Assembly (NCBI GenBank): GCA_026874595.1
Contig: CM049311.1
Coordinates: forward strand, 73,284,953-73,348,952
DNA: 64,000 bases
Origin: Sipunculus nudus
Taxonomy: Eukaryota; Annelida; Sipuncula; Golfingiida; Sipunculidae
Direction: 5' to 3'
In this document: positions 43,601 through 51,463 of the stretch, one piece after another
How the letters are laid out: each line of letters begins with the position of its first letter
Position numbering within the stretch: position 1 is the stretch's first letter
Translations under genes and position numbers: made by a program
Notes under the pieces: model-generated
Seen by the model: the letters and a program-made list of their open reading frames with translations, nothing else
What the model was told of the DNA's origin: nothing
Databases searched by the model: none

Positions 43601-45978
43601 ATATAACCAGCTAAAACAAAGATGGCTGCTTATGGAGGGACACATAATATCTGCCAGATCATGATAAAGAGACTAAAATGTTGTGAAACATAAACGGGGG
43701 ATTTACAGTAAAATTCTTAATTGCCATATTAGGTTGTCACTTCCATATACTGTTTTCTTGGAAATTATTGAAAAATATAAACTTATATGCAAATCATCTA
43801 CAAAAATCAGGTGGACAACAGGTGGTGAAATGGACTATAATAAAAGAAGCGTTTTAAGTTGGGCGATCGTGTTTAAATTTTTTGGTTGGGACCAAATTAC
43901 AATCTTTAGAGTCAGGTGTTTATGTTATAGTGATAGTGGTAAGGCGAGGTGCTAGTGATAGTTAAGTGGGTACAGGGAATTTGTAATTCTGGGTTGTGGT
44001 GATAGCAAGGTAGTCGTGTCACAGGAGAATGTGTCAGGCGGGGCGGTTGCAATAGCACGTTGGAAGTGTTACAGGAGTATTTGCAAGATGGTGTGGTGTA
44101 GTGAAGTGGCCGGGTCACAGCTGTATTTTCAAGACGGAATTGTCATGACAGCGAGATGTTCGTCTTTGGGGATGGATAGGGGCGGATTGGTTGTGGCGGT
44201 TATGTGTTACTGTTATAGGTGATCGTGTTACTTTACATTACTGTGCATTAAATAATAGGTCATACGTTGATGCGGGAACAAAGTAGAAGCAAACTTTGAC
44301 TTTTTATTTTATAAGAGTAACCTAAGGTGGGTTGGTAGTATGGTAGCCCTGTTACAGGGAAAATTAATACAATGTCATTTGTAAAAAATGATGCATTATA
44401 GGGACATCGAAAGTGATGCCCGAACTAAATGGGTTAATTATCACTAAGTAATGGGTGAAAATATTAAAAAAATAATAGGCTGCGTTTCGTTGAAATGGTA
44501 CATAAAACTAACCTGGAAGGCGATGTTGGAGCCAACCAATAGAATGCGCAGTGGCCGATGCTTGAATCTATATTCTATGTACTAACGAAATAAATTGATG
44601 TAATTTTAATTAAATATTCAAATATAATTGAAATAATTTTATACATCCAAGGTGGCATTCTGCTTCCAGCTTATATTTTAGCTTCGCGTTAAAGCGTCTC
44701 AAATTACAGTTTGGAAAGAACTTGGAATAGTATATTGAATTTGAAAGGGTGTCCTTGCGAAGCTCACGACAGAGTGTGATTATTCTTTAAAATTTAATAC
44801 TGATTATATATATTATTTTTTATACATTAATACTGACTATATGTATATATATTCAATACTATAGTTATATCCATTAACTCACATATTTAAATACCTTCAA
44901 TGGTATTCTGTAACTACCTCAAAGGAGCTTGTGAGCTTCAGGGGATGTAATACTGGAACAAAGATGCAGGCGGCAAGAACGTATCCGGCGATATAACCAA
45001 AGACCTGTAGCAAGACCTGAGCCCCATTGGTGTATACCTCAGCTGTCGTTCCGAGGATGTAGATCGCCGAGATGAACGACATGAACATGGACAGTGACAC
45101 CGGAAAAACCTGGATTAATAATCATAAAGTTATTGGTAAAAAATAATGAAAGACAAGAACAAAGATATTGATACCAGAACTGGAAAATAATCACAAACTC
45201 ATTCGTGAATATGATAAATGATAGGATAATGGAAAGTGATACCCAGACTACCCGGATTAATGATCACAAAGTCATTATTAAAAATAATGGCCTATTACTG
45301 ATGTTTATGGCTATTTTTATAACTTTTTAAAATGTTATTGCTGAAGCGTCCATTTGTTCATACTCAGATATTAGGGTTCCCACATACACCTGATCATTTT
45401 ACCTGTAGTTGTCCGTCATATCAAAGTCCAAACATTACTTAAGAGGGTCTGTGATATCAAGATTCAAACATACACCTGGTTTATAACCTGTAGTTGTCTA
45501 TGATATCAATTTTCCCACATACACCTGGTTTATTACCTGTTGTTGCCTGTGATATTAGGGTCCAACATACATCTTGTTTATTACCGAATGTTGTATGTTA
45601 TATCAGGGTCCCACATGCACTTTGATTATCACCTATTTTTCTGTGATATCAGGGTACCCACATATACCTTGTTTATTACCTAAAATTATCTGTCATATCC
45701 AGGTTCCCACATATATCTGGCTTATTACCTGTAGTTGTCTATAATAATAAGGTTCCCACTACACCTGGTTTATTACCAGAAGTTTTCTTCGACATCAATG
45801 TTCCCACATACACCTAGTTAATTACCTGGAGCTGTCTATTTCCCATCAGGTACTCCTTTGTGGTTTTCTGTCTCCCGCCTGTCAGGGCGTAGTAAACTCC
45901 TATACCCAGAGAGACGGCCAAAGTGGCCGCAAACACGGCCCAGTCTAACCAATGGAGGGCTCTGAGTGATCTTGTCAT
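28502..45978 (-). CDS. SLC5-family Na+-coupled solute symporter (complete, 17 coding exons)
   Basis: Seventeen minus-strand exons join at GT-AG junctions with matching phases into 1899 nt: 632 residues plus stop, the normal SLC5 length. Members of the family (sodium:solute symporter fold, LeuT-like, usually 13 TM) move a substrate with Na+ across the plasma membrane. Diagnostic pieces are DWAVFAATLAVSLGIG and TGGRQKTTKEYLMGNR at the N-terminus, MSFISAIYILGTTAEVY (TM2), YIEYRF, the signature GGMKAVVWTDVFQ, YGSSQAYVQRY, SLSSSMNSLSAVTW, and SFAWIPAIGPL near the end. The overall order and YxEYRF/GGMKAVVWTDVFQ suit the SLC5A8/A12 (monocarboxylate) and SLC5A6 (multivitamin) branch; the substrate cannot be read from sequence. 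One extracellular loop has NCT and NTT glycosylation sequons. The C-terminus ends DSDRL. A possible 5' non-coding exon is suggested by an acceptor-like ATCCAG 27 nt before the ATG. Confidence 0.93.
28803..28942 (-). CDS. SLC5 exon 16 (cytoplasmic tail)
   Basis: 140 nt, TTTCCAG|GGGGTT to GACAAG|GTGACA. Encodes GFDVSNLKPSLVLPISNYLC then WCCPESVRRFFWCGVDHDRP. The (V)RRFFWCGV end matches the tail after the last TM in relatives; WCC-type cysteines are unusual there. Confidence 0.88.
28943..29670. other. SLC5 intron 15 (16-15 gap), unique part
   Basis: AT-rich intronic DNA; nothing recognised. Confidence 0.5.
29670..30300 (+). repeat. Degenerate relative of the 338-bp-unit repeat family
   Basis: Phrases such as GAATATAGGTCA, GACCTTGCATTTTGATGTCC, GGACCTCCCTGGAAGCC and GAATTGTGCCCTCCTGACC resemble the units at 56837-58840 (GGTTTCC..., GGACCTCTCAG..., GATTTGTGCC). 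Strongly diverged; boundaries approximate. Confidence 0.4.
30630..31045 (+). repeat. 20-bp minisatellite
   Basis: About 20 copies of TGGCGGCACTGGTCCCCGAC with point changes (for example GGCGGTACTGGTCCCCGATT, GGCGGCATTGGTTCCCGACT). Because 20 is not a multiple of 3 and stops are rare in the unit, long repetitive open frames appear on both strands (rich in W, G, P, T, L). These are not genes. Lies in an SLC5 intron. Confidence 0.9.
31440..32046 (+). repeat. 338-bp-unit family copy with 3' end
   Basis: Contains ACAGGTGACACCGCTAGTCTGCAGGAACTG, GGTTTCCAAGGAGA, and ends ATAGTCAGCTGAGCCAAAAAAAC after a CAGACCGAGAGTC tract. This is the same 3' hairpin-plus-A ending as 58840-58895. Confidence 0.55.
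32047..32781. other. SLC5 intron sequence, nothing recognised
   Basis: AT-rich; no repeat or exon could be identified. Confidence 0.5.
32782..32888 (-). CDS. SLC5 exon 15
   Basis: 107 nt, AACACAG|ACCACC to AACTG|GTACGT (phase 1). Encodes PPESIFALFRISFAWIPAIG then PLTVIIVGILTSLLT, the last membrane span. Confidence 0.9.
33043..33197 (-). CDS. SLC5 exon 14 (glycosylated loop)
   Basis: 155 nt, CCCTGTAAAAA region acceptor ACAG|GGCGGC, donor GACCC|GTAAGT (phase 2). Starts GGIVGSVASIVLTLVMNIGN and carries TNCTF and GNTTA, two N-glycosylation sequons in the extracellular loop. Confidence 0.9.
33509..33595 (-). CDS. SLC5 exon 13
   Basis: 29 codons, acceptor TTCTTCAAAAG|ATAGGT, donor GGTATT|GTAAGT. 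Encodes IGNRILGALLAPMNGTVALG then ILFPFTNGI. The acceptor tract is short but is the only phase-0 choice giving the family reading. Confidence 0.87.
33917..34080 (+). mobile_element. MITE-like fragment (CAGGGGCGTGTTTAGAGG...)
   Basis: Starts CAGGGGCGTGTTTAGAGGGG and is followed by GC-rich GGCGCAACAGGCGCC and the phrase AGGGCGTGCTCAAAACC. Termini of this style are common in hAT-type MITEs; the far end and duplication were not found. Confidence 0.35.
34250..34733. mobile_element. 484-bp element with ~50-bp inverted ends and 9-bp target duplication
   Basis: GATTCTTTC flanks both sides (34241-34249 and 34734-34742). The left end CTGGAGATCTCGGACCTTTT continues for about 48 bp as a near-perfect inverse of the right end (to GTCGGACCAC). 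The left third is filled with ACGATCTCGGACCACT repeats. No coding sequence. A 9-bp duplication suggests a Mutator-like MITE (inference). Confidence 0.8.
34850..35530 (+). repeat. Degenerate ~110-210-bp direct repeats
   Basis: Five segments share xxATGxxTGAAAATGTAGAAGTCTC and an upstream GGCCCGxxAGGxATTTCCTAT-like block (near 34885, 35115, 35300, 35385 and 35505). Spacing is irregular. Intronic to SLC5. Confidence 0.5.
35531..36690. other. SLC5 intron sequence, nothing recognised
   Basis: AT-rich with a G10-type homopolymer near 35879; no exon. Confidence 0.45.
36700..37060 (-). mobile_element. MITE-like repeat (minus: CAAGGGCGTGCGCAGGATTTT...)
   Basis: Read on the minus strand it begins CAAGGGCGTGCGCAGGATTT near 37055, a terminus typical of widespread metazoan MITEs. 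Near the other end GTGCGGGCGGGC matches the interior of the 18201-18499 MITE. The exact left end is uncertain. Confidence 0.4.
37131..37201 (-). CDS. SLC5 exon 12
   Basis: 71 nt, GTTTCAG|TGTTGA to ATTCAG|GTATTT. Encodes VLIYGVLAIAVSFLMEILSG then HVIQ, one membrane span. Confidence 0.9.
37202..38575. other. SLC5 intron sequence, nothing recognised
   Basis: No repeat or exon identified. Confidence 0.45.
38576..38688 (-). CDS. SLC5 exon 11
   Basis: 113 nt, ATTATAG|CTCCCT to TTTTAG|GTAGGG (phase 1). Encodes SLSSSMNSLSAVTWKDIMEP, the Na+-site-bearing TM region by family knowledge, then RFKGKTEGYKAFITKIL. Confidence 0.9.
38689..39677. other. SLC5 intron sequence, nothing recognised
   Basis: No repeat or exon identified; a short TAGATGTAATTA direct repeat lies at the exon-10 donor end. 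Confidence 0.45.
39678..39763 (-). CDS. SLC5 exon 10
   Basis: 86 nt, CCACCAG|CTCCTG to TTAAG|GTAATT (phase 2). Encodes LLPYFTLTVLEYPGLNGLLL then AVLFSGAL. Confidence 0.9.
40171..40306 (-). CDS. SLC5 exon 9
   Basis: 136 nt, CTTCCAG|ATCGTT to AATCAG|GTAAAA. Hydrophobic span SLIICSLYITLLVPVVGLCG then LVMYAYFTKIGCDPLRAGLI. The DPL(R/K)AG element is conserved in SLC5. Confidence 0.92.
40540..40680 (-). CDS. SLC5 exon 8
   Basis: 141 nt, TTTTTCAG|CTTCTC to AAACT|GTAAGG. Encodes FSPDPTKRMTFWPVILGQAY, then YSLSFYGSSQAYVQRYCALP and TKNKAK. FSPDPxxRxTFW and SQAYVQRY are family landmarks. Confidence 0.93.
40925..40998 (-). CDS. SLC5 exon 7 (small loop exon)
   Basis: 74 nt found by filling the gap between exons 6 and 8: acceptor TTCCTTAAG|GGAACG, donor TTTGA|GTATAC (phase 2). 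Reads GTIRVGSLAEVWEIARKGNR then LNFF, matching the family's VGG...VWxIAxxxxR loop, and its phase joins exon 8 as D (GA+C). Confidence 0.87.
40999..42289. other. SLC5 intron sequence, nothing recognised
   Basis: Contains a C-rich homopolymer near 41931-41956. No exon. Confidence 0.45.
42290..42370 (-). CDS. SLC5 exon 6 (family signature)
   Basis: 27 codons in phase 0: GGMKAVVWTDVFQGVVLLGG then IVTVLIL, between GCACCAG|GGGGGC and ATCTTG|GTAAGT. GGMKAVVWTDVFQ is the most recognisable SLC5 motif. Confidence 0.93.
42673..42740 (-). CDS. SLC5 exon 5
   Basis: 68 nt, acceptor GTTTCAG|TCACC, donor ACAATG|GTACGT. With the carried base it reads VTGFPVWGSILISGGVTTIY then TTM. Confidence 0.88.
42915..42966 (-). 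CDS. SLC5 exon 4
   Basis: 52 nt, acceptor TTTTTCAG|ATCGCC and donor GGAG|GTATGT (phase 1). Encodes IAYMGLAMYAPATALEG, the TM4 end and start of the following loop. Confidence 0.88.
42967..43905. other. SLC5 intron 3, left part, nothing recognised
   Basis: AT-rich; short open frames have no family features or splice sites. Confidence 0.4.
43906..44235 (+). repeat. Degenerate ~55-60-bp minisatellite
   Basis: Units of the form GTGTTACAGGAGTATTTGCA then AGATGGTGTGGTGTAGTGAAG recur four to five times with many changes (GTCACAGGAGAATGTGTCAGG, GTCACAGCTGTATTTTCAAG). Intronic. Confidence 0.55.
44513..44581 (-). CDS. SLC5 exon 3
   Basis: 23 codons, YIEYRFKHRPLRILLVGSNI then AFQ, between CGTTAG|TACATA and TTCCAG|GTTAGT; phase 0. 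Completes the conserved (S)xYxEYRF motif. Confidence 0.9.
44918..45109 (-). CDS. SLC5 exon 2 (TM2-TM3)
   Basis: 64 codons in phase 0 from ATCCAG|GTTTTTCCG to TTTGAG|GTAGTT. Encodes SLSMFMSFISAIYILGTTAE and a second hydrophobic span GYIAGYVLAACIFVPV, ending LKLTSSFE. Confidence 0.93.
45089..45292 (-). repeat. ~65-bp duplicated segments spanning the exon-2 acceptor
   Basis: ATGGACAGTGACACC...CCTGGATTAATAATCATAAA at 45087-45150 (exon 2 start plus acceptor) recurs as ATGGAAAGTGATACC...CCCGGATTAATGATCACAAA at 45228-45290. A more diverged middle copy (GATACCAGAACTGG, AATAATCACAAACTCATT) lies near 45166-45228. Confidence 0.7.
45371..45838 (-). repeat. ~48-bp minisatellite spanning the exon-1 donor
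   Basis: Plus-strand units TTCCCACATACACCTGGTTT then ATTACCTGTAGTTGTCTGTGATATCA repeat about nine times. On the minus strand each contains AACTACAG|GTAATAA, a copy of the true exon-1 end CAGCTCCAG|GTAATTAA, which is the last unit of the array (about 14 nt of it exonic). Confidence 0.85.
45826..45978 (-). CDS. SLC5 exon 1 (start codon, TM1)
   Basis: 51 codons, MTRSLRALHWLDWAVF to GNRQLQ, ending CAG|GTAATT (phase 0). The last ~14 nt and the donor are the seed of the downstream ~48-bp array. The ATG is chosen because the family N-terminus starts just before the (L)DWAVF segment. Confidence 0.92.
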
Positions 45979-46194
45979 TTTCTGGTGTTCCTTGTGGGCT
46001 TCGGGCTGGATAAAATATGAAGAAAAATTACGTGTCTTTTGTATTATACTTTAGTGTACACTGAGAAACGTTAATTGATATTGAAGGTGATGATTTATTT
46101 AAAGTTCTTTGCTCAATAAAATGAGATGCCCTTCATCTATATACATGAAATACATGGGTCGCTTGGTTCGAAAAAGAGTGTATACAAGCTCAAA

Positions 46195-46495
46195 TCTCAA
46201 ATTTATTTATAGTCCAGCGGTTAAGCTCCCATATTTGGAGGAATTGTGCAAAAATGAAAGAAGCATGAAAGTTGGCAAAAGTATTCTTTGGAGCTTATTG
46301 ATGAATTTCAGATATAGGGCCAAGCCGAAAATAAACTATCTTGGCCAAAATCCAAGATGGCGGCCAAGATGACCGCCAGATTAGAAAATATCAATAACTT
46401 GAGTTATAATGTCCCGAGAAAGCATTGCAAGTACTCTAATACTATGTTTTTTGGCTGAGAAATTCAATATTAGAGGTTCCAAACCTCTCCAGGTA
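46195..46495 (+). repeat. Interspersed repeat with CAAGATGGCGGCC motif, copy 1
   Basis: Contains AGTCCAGCGGTTAAGCT, GGAATTGTGCAAAA, GAAAGTTGGCA, TTGGCCAAAATCCAAGATGG (CGGCCAAGATG) and GTCCCGAGAAAGCATTGCAAG. The block recurs immediately after it and inverted at 50130-50405. Confidence 0.75.
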
Positions 46496-46504
46496 CTCAT
46501 TAGC

Positions 46505-46800
46505 TGGTTTTTATCACGAATTTGGTAATATTCCCATTAGTCCAGCGATTAAGCTGGATATTGAGGAGAATTGTGCAAAAGATGAAAGAAGAATGAAACT
46601 TGGCATAATAATTTTCCAGACCATACTCTCTATGTTCAGATATGGAGCCGAGCGGAACACGCCATATCTTGGTAAAAATTCAAGATGGCGGCCATGATGG
46701 CCACCGAAATATAAAATACCAATACAGCCGGTTAAATTTGTCCTAGAATGCATTGCAAGTGCACTGTTTTTATATTATTGGGGTCGAGACATTCATTTAT
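46505..46800 (+). repeat. Interspersed repeat with CAAGATGGCGGCC motif, copy 2
   Basis: Tandem to copy 1: TTAGTCCAGCGATTAAGCTG, GAGAATTGTGCAAAAGATGA, CTTGGCATAATAATTTTCCA, CAAGATGGCGGCCATGATGG, TAGAATGCATTGCAAGTGCA. Confidence 0.75.
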
Positions 46801-46977
46801 AAGGGTTTGAGGTCTGCATCATGAATGAAGTCTGATTTTGTTGGTATTGAAATTGTGGTTAAATTGCCCTTTTTACCAGCACTTCTAACGGTAAAACGTA
46901 TTTGTTGATTACCCTGCTTAAATTTAATAATATTTGTTAAATTTAAGTATTTGAACACCGTGTCTCTTTTAATGTTA

Positions 46978-47210
46978 TCAAAGGGACAATCGATTGGTTA
47001 AACGCTCGGCACTCTCTACTGGCGACCAAGTTTCTATCCCCGATGTTGCTATGAGAGTGGATTGTTGTGGTCCGTACAGAGTCGGTTGTTTTCTTCGTGT
47101 CCTCTGATTACATCCACCACTTCGCCATATGACCCATGGAATGTGACTTGTAGTTGTTATTATGACCAGTTGTACAATCCATGTAAAAAATAAATTATTT
47201 CCGCTCTTAT
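46978..47210 (+). repeat. tRNA-derived SINE candidate
   Basis: Head TCGATTGGTTAAACGCTCGG resembles a Pol III A box and AAGTTTCTATCCCC a decayed B box. The body is unrecognised. Confidence 0.35.
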
Positions 47211-47479
47211 AAGTTAATGGTTCTTTTGCCTTGAGGTGATGATGCAGCTTCCAGAATCTTTGCTGGCGTGAAGGCAGGATCAGTACATATTTAGAGGCTG
47301 ACAATATTATGCTGTATGCTACGCTTACTTTTAAAATGATAGACTTAGGCCTGTTGGTATCACTTTCTATTGAATGAGAATGAGGTTATCCATATGATAA
47401 AGATGGTGTGTTGTTAGAAAGAAGTCATAACCTATCGTTAAGACATTAGAGCAAATATCTTGGTTTGTGGCGAAATTTC

Positions 47480-47580
47480 ACCATTATGCCATTGAGACAT
47501 CGACGGGGTTGTAACCGGGGACCTGCAACCACGTCCTTAACCATGAGGCGTCATTCTAACCCCATATATGCTATCTTTGT
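47480..47580 (-). repeat. tRNA-derived SINE candidate
   Basis: On the minus strand, CATGGTTAAGGACGTGG and CCCCGGTTACAACCCCG look like degenerate A and B boxes with normal spacing. Confidence 0.35.
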
Positions 47581-48719
47581 ACTGTGGTGATGGTGCATGA
47601 CAGAATCTGGACACTTGTAGACACTTGTGCTTTTTGCCGTTTACCTTCTACATTGGTAATATGGTAGATGATCCTTACCAATAAGCTAACATTGACTTTG
47701 CATTTCCAAGTGTTGTCTTAAAATACTTCGTTTGCTTACATTATGCACACCTTTAATAAATGTAATAATTATTAGTAATAAGAAATATTTGCTTCATTTA
47801 TTGAAATAATTTATCTTCAAGTGCACAGGATGCAGAATTGTAGATCGCACTGAACCTTGCACATAAGATAAAAGAACCGATAGTAGTAAGTTGGAATTTT
47901 GTGTGTTTTACCAGTAAAAAACGCTGTTTTCCTGCCAAATCTAAAAGAAAATATTCAGGCACAAGTAATACAAAATTGCTGGCAATGTTACAAAAAATGT
48001 TGTAATAAACTGTTCTGGTCAGTAATAATATTCAGAAGTAGTCTATTCACATTACTGTATGTTCACTTGATGTAGCAAGTGGTATGAAATATTACAATCA
48101 CTTAAGAAGTCGATAAAAACTCAAACCAAACTTTGTACTGAATTTTTAGGTAATCAAGTTGGTGGAGATAGAATGCATGTCTGGAAGTTGCAATATATTT
48201 TTCAACCTTTTTTTGTGAATTCGATTCTCTATCTTCCGCCTTACTCTTCCTTTTTCTTAGCATCCATCCATGAAAGATCAGCTAGCTTGAACCTAGCAGC
48301 ACCGACTCATACATGTGGTGAATATTTCTAACAATACATGCATGTACTACATGAATCTACAAATGAGCATAATATCAGCAAACGAAAGTATGTTGTTGAC
48401 ATAAACACATTATGCAAAGTAAATTTTAATGACAACTCGCTGGAAAGGAACAAGTTTTATAGCACAAAAAAAAAAAACGCATCACATATTTTACTGACAC
48501 ATGTGCTGGTTCTTTCATACGAGCATACAGTCTAAAGTCTCCATCATCACCATATCACAATATTAGTAATCTGCAAAAGGTATGAGTGTTGGTTATTTCA
48601 TGCATTCATCACCATAGTACAAAGTAAGCATACAGCAACAAGTTGCGCACCTCTAAATGTGTGTTGATTCTATTTTCATGCCAACATACAGTCTGAAAGC
48701 TATCACTTCATGGCAAAAG

Positions 48720-49135
48720 AAGCTTAGAATTTATACAGCTAACAGGTGTGAGCTTCTACATAAGCGCGTATCTTGTCATGCACGCATGTAGTCTAAATAA
48801 ATTATAAATAAAAGTATTTTCTTTGAAACAGACATGGTGTTCAAATACATGTAACTAGTACATGTAAATTAAAGTTCAGCAGAACTATTTGATATATTTT
48901 GATTGCACTAATAAAGATTGAATGTTAAGTTGACGGTAAAATTTAATATCATGTTTATAGATTTTTAAAAATCCTAACTATTCTTCACGGATATATCAAG
49001 CTCAAACTTTGATATCAGACAGGATACCTAAGATTCTTTCATCCCTCACCTCTGCAAAACAGTTAATACATTCGTTAGCATGTAAATGAAGGGATATCGA
49101 ACAGGGGAAATCAGATATGAAATATTAATATAAAA
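48720..49135 (+). repeat. Local duplication, copy 1
   Basis: GAATTTATACAGCTAACAGG, TTGAAACAGACATGGTGTTC, TTTTGATTGCACTAATAAAG, CACGGATATATCAAGCTCAA and TTCGTTAGCATGTAAATGAA appear in the same order in 49220-49955. Confidence 0.65.
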
Positions 49136-49324
49136 AACATACCCCAGCAAATGACACTTTCATTTAAAAGTGCAGTATTCACAAGTTTAACCGTTGGGTG
49201 TGCTGATTAAGGTACACACAAGGCAGAATCTATACAGCTGACAGGTGTCAGCTTCTTACATAGGTCTGTATTCTGCCACGCAATAATTCAGTCTGATATA
49301 AAAATAAGAAGCAAGATAAACTTT

Positions 49325-49592
49325 ATTTTATATGGATTGTCTAATTTATTTTATTATAATATATAGTTTATTTAGATTGTACAGATAGTTATAATTACTA
49401 ATACAAGCCACTCCCCATGGCTCGGATGGTAGCGTTCGATGGTATATAAACAGGTGTGGAGGAAAGCGAAGGACAAGGAGGAATTCACCAACCTAGGACG
49501 GGCCATTACAACCTACTAATAGGAACGATGTTGATTAAACCTGGGGCGCCAGTGGAGATAGCCGAGCGTTTTACCACTCGACTGTCTATTTC
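49325..49592 (-). mobile_element. SINE insertion (tRNA-like head)
   Basis: Minus-strand head GACAGTCGAGTGGTAAAACG resembles an A box; CCCCAGGTTTAATC a degenerate B box. Its insertion is supported because the flanking duplication copy 1 lacks it; the tail is AT-rich. Confidence 0.5.
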
Positions 49593-49619
49593 ATTACATT
49601 GAAACAGACATAGGGCTCA

Positions 49620-49645
49620 AATACATAAAATTAACACACACACAA

Positions 49646-49705
<60 letters not shown>
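49620..49705 (+). repeat. (CA)n(TA)n microsatellite
   Basis: CACACA run followed by an uninterrupted TATATA run. Confidence 0.9.
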
Positions 49706-49707
<2 letters not shown>

Positions 49708-50129
49708 GTATATTAAATGTCAGCACAGTTGGATTTATGCATTTGATATTTCCCAATTGCACTAACAGAGGTTTACATGACTGCTGATCTTAAAATCTAA
49801 TTAGATGTATGTAGGTTTCAAATATTGTTATGATTAGTGTTTACGGACATATCAGGTTCAATCCTAATTTTATTCCAGATTTCGACAGACAAGTTTTTTT
49901 GCACCCATAACCTCTTCAAAGTAATTACATTTGTTAGCATGCAAATAAAACGAAACTCAAAGGAAGAAAGGAAGAATTTTGCAATAAAAACAATAAAACA
50001 GTTCAAGCATCCAAATGCATGACAAAGCAGACAAACCTAAGCCTGTTTGCTGTCCATTGTGCAAGTAAACGAATGCAAATTTAGGACAATTTCAATTTAA
50101 ACAAAACCAGGATTCGAACACAGAGTCAT

Positions 50130-50405
50130 TTTACAGACTTTAAACCCTTATAAATGAATTTATCGACCCCAAAAACATAGAAATAGTGCACTTGGAAAGC
50201 ATTCTAGGACCAATATAACCGAATGTATTGATATTATGTAATCCGGCGGCCATCTTGGCCGCCATCTTATATTTTGACCAAGATGGTATGAATTCCGCTT
50301 GGCCCTTTATCTGAAAATATTGAGTATGGTCTGGCCAACTATTATGCCAAGTTTCATGCTTCTTTCACTTTTTGCACAATTATTCTCTTAACAGCTGGAC
50401 TATTA
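50130..50405 (-). repeat. Interspersed repeat with CAAGATGGCGGCC motif, inverted copy
   Basis: Reverse complement of the 46505-46800 block: GGAAAGCATTCTAGGACC, GGCGGCCATCTTGGCCGCC, TATTATGCCAAGTTTCATGC, TTTTTGCACAATTATTCTC. Confidence 0.75.
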
Positions 50406-50409
50406 TGAC

Positions 50410-51455
50410 GCTTTGAGGGATAGCGTTGGTCTCGTTCGTGTGTTTGTTGCCTCAGTAGGGAGAGTATGCGTTCATCCCGTTCGTGTGTTTGTTCAAAACA
50501 TAAGTCACACTGATAATCATGAACGGAAGCTCATAACATTTTAAGGGCAGATCGCCAATGGGTCACTGAATATTCAATTAGATTTTGCTGTGGATCCGGA
50601 TAATGATCCAGGAACGCCACCAAGGAATATTCACTAATGTACAGACACTTATGCACAAAACGAACCTCGGAAAAGGAGCCGAATGTTAGTGATTGGCGGA
50701 TGCTTGAATTAGTTAGAATGCAATTTGATGTTTAAGATTAAATAATCATATGATGACATTGAAGTTGGTGACTTTGTTAATAATTTGTTTTATTACGTGT
50801 TTTTTGCCATGCCTGTGCCATCATGGCGATCTTGGGTGGTGTTGTTGTGACGCAAGCAGCCCAGATTTATTGTTGTTGCTTAAAGCAGGTGGTAAAAGAT
50901 GTTGTTTTTATTATAATGCAATGGCATGCTTGTCCCTTTCTAATTCCATAATACTTTAGCTGTGACCAGCAGAATCTTAAGATTTTCATTCGATGAACTT
51001 AAACTCCAAGATAAGCACACAGTAATTAATCCAAACTCATACCTCCTGCTATCAATTGCGGATTAGGGCGCGGTCAGAGACAAAGCGTTCCTCCCTTTTC
51101 CACTTGGCAGATTTACGGGTCTAATGACCACCAAACTCTCTCTGCAGAAAAATTCACATCTGTCGTATTTCTGTGCCCTTATTCAACCCTGACCTCGCAA
51201 AAAAAGCTGGAACCACTCAAGGGGACTGCCTTTTTGAGTACAAACGATATATAACTAGTACTCCTAACCACAAACCGCCTTCATGATGCATTCAAATCAA
51301 ATTTTCGAAGTTTACTTGCCCAAAGAAATAAGTCTCAGCATTCAATTTTATTAAATTATTCTTCATCCAGGCTCAAAGTATTAGTCGTGAATAATACATT
51401 ATTTTCATCCTTTTCCGAGACAGGTGCTTAAATAAAGGTTTCTCCTTGTTGCAAA
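50410..51455. other. Intergenic, no gene accepted
   Basis: A short duplicated phrase CGTTCGTGTGTTTGTT occurs at 50434 and 50479. An open frame at 50750-50959 begins with a hydrophobic stretch and is Cys-rich but has no family match I can name and no supporting signals. Confidence 0.35.
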
Positions 51456-51463
51456 GTGAAAGG

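Larger units (their letters stand above)
49220..49955 (+). repeat. Local duplication, copy 2, split by SINE and microsatellite
   Basis: Matches copy 1 (ACAGCTGACAGGTGTCAGC, TTGAAACAGACATAGGGCTC, CCCAATTGCACTAACAGAGG, ACGGACATATCAGGTTCAAT, TTTGTTAGCATGCAAATAAA). About 265 bp inserted at 49325-49592 and a CA/TA tract account for the greater length. Confidence 0.65.

Noticed and set aside
50750-50959. 69-codon open frame with a signal-peptide-like start and many Cys
   Set aside because: No homology I can name, no promoter or poly(A) context, and codon make-up like the surroundings.
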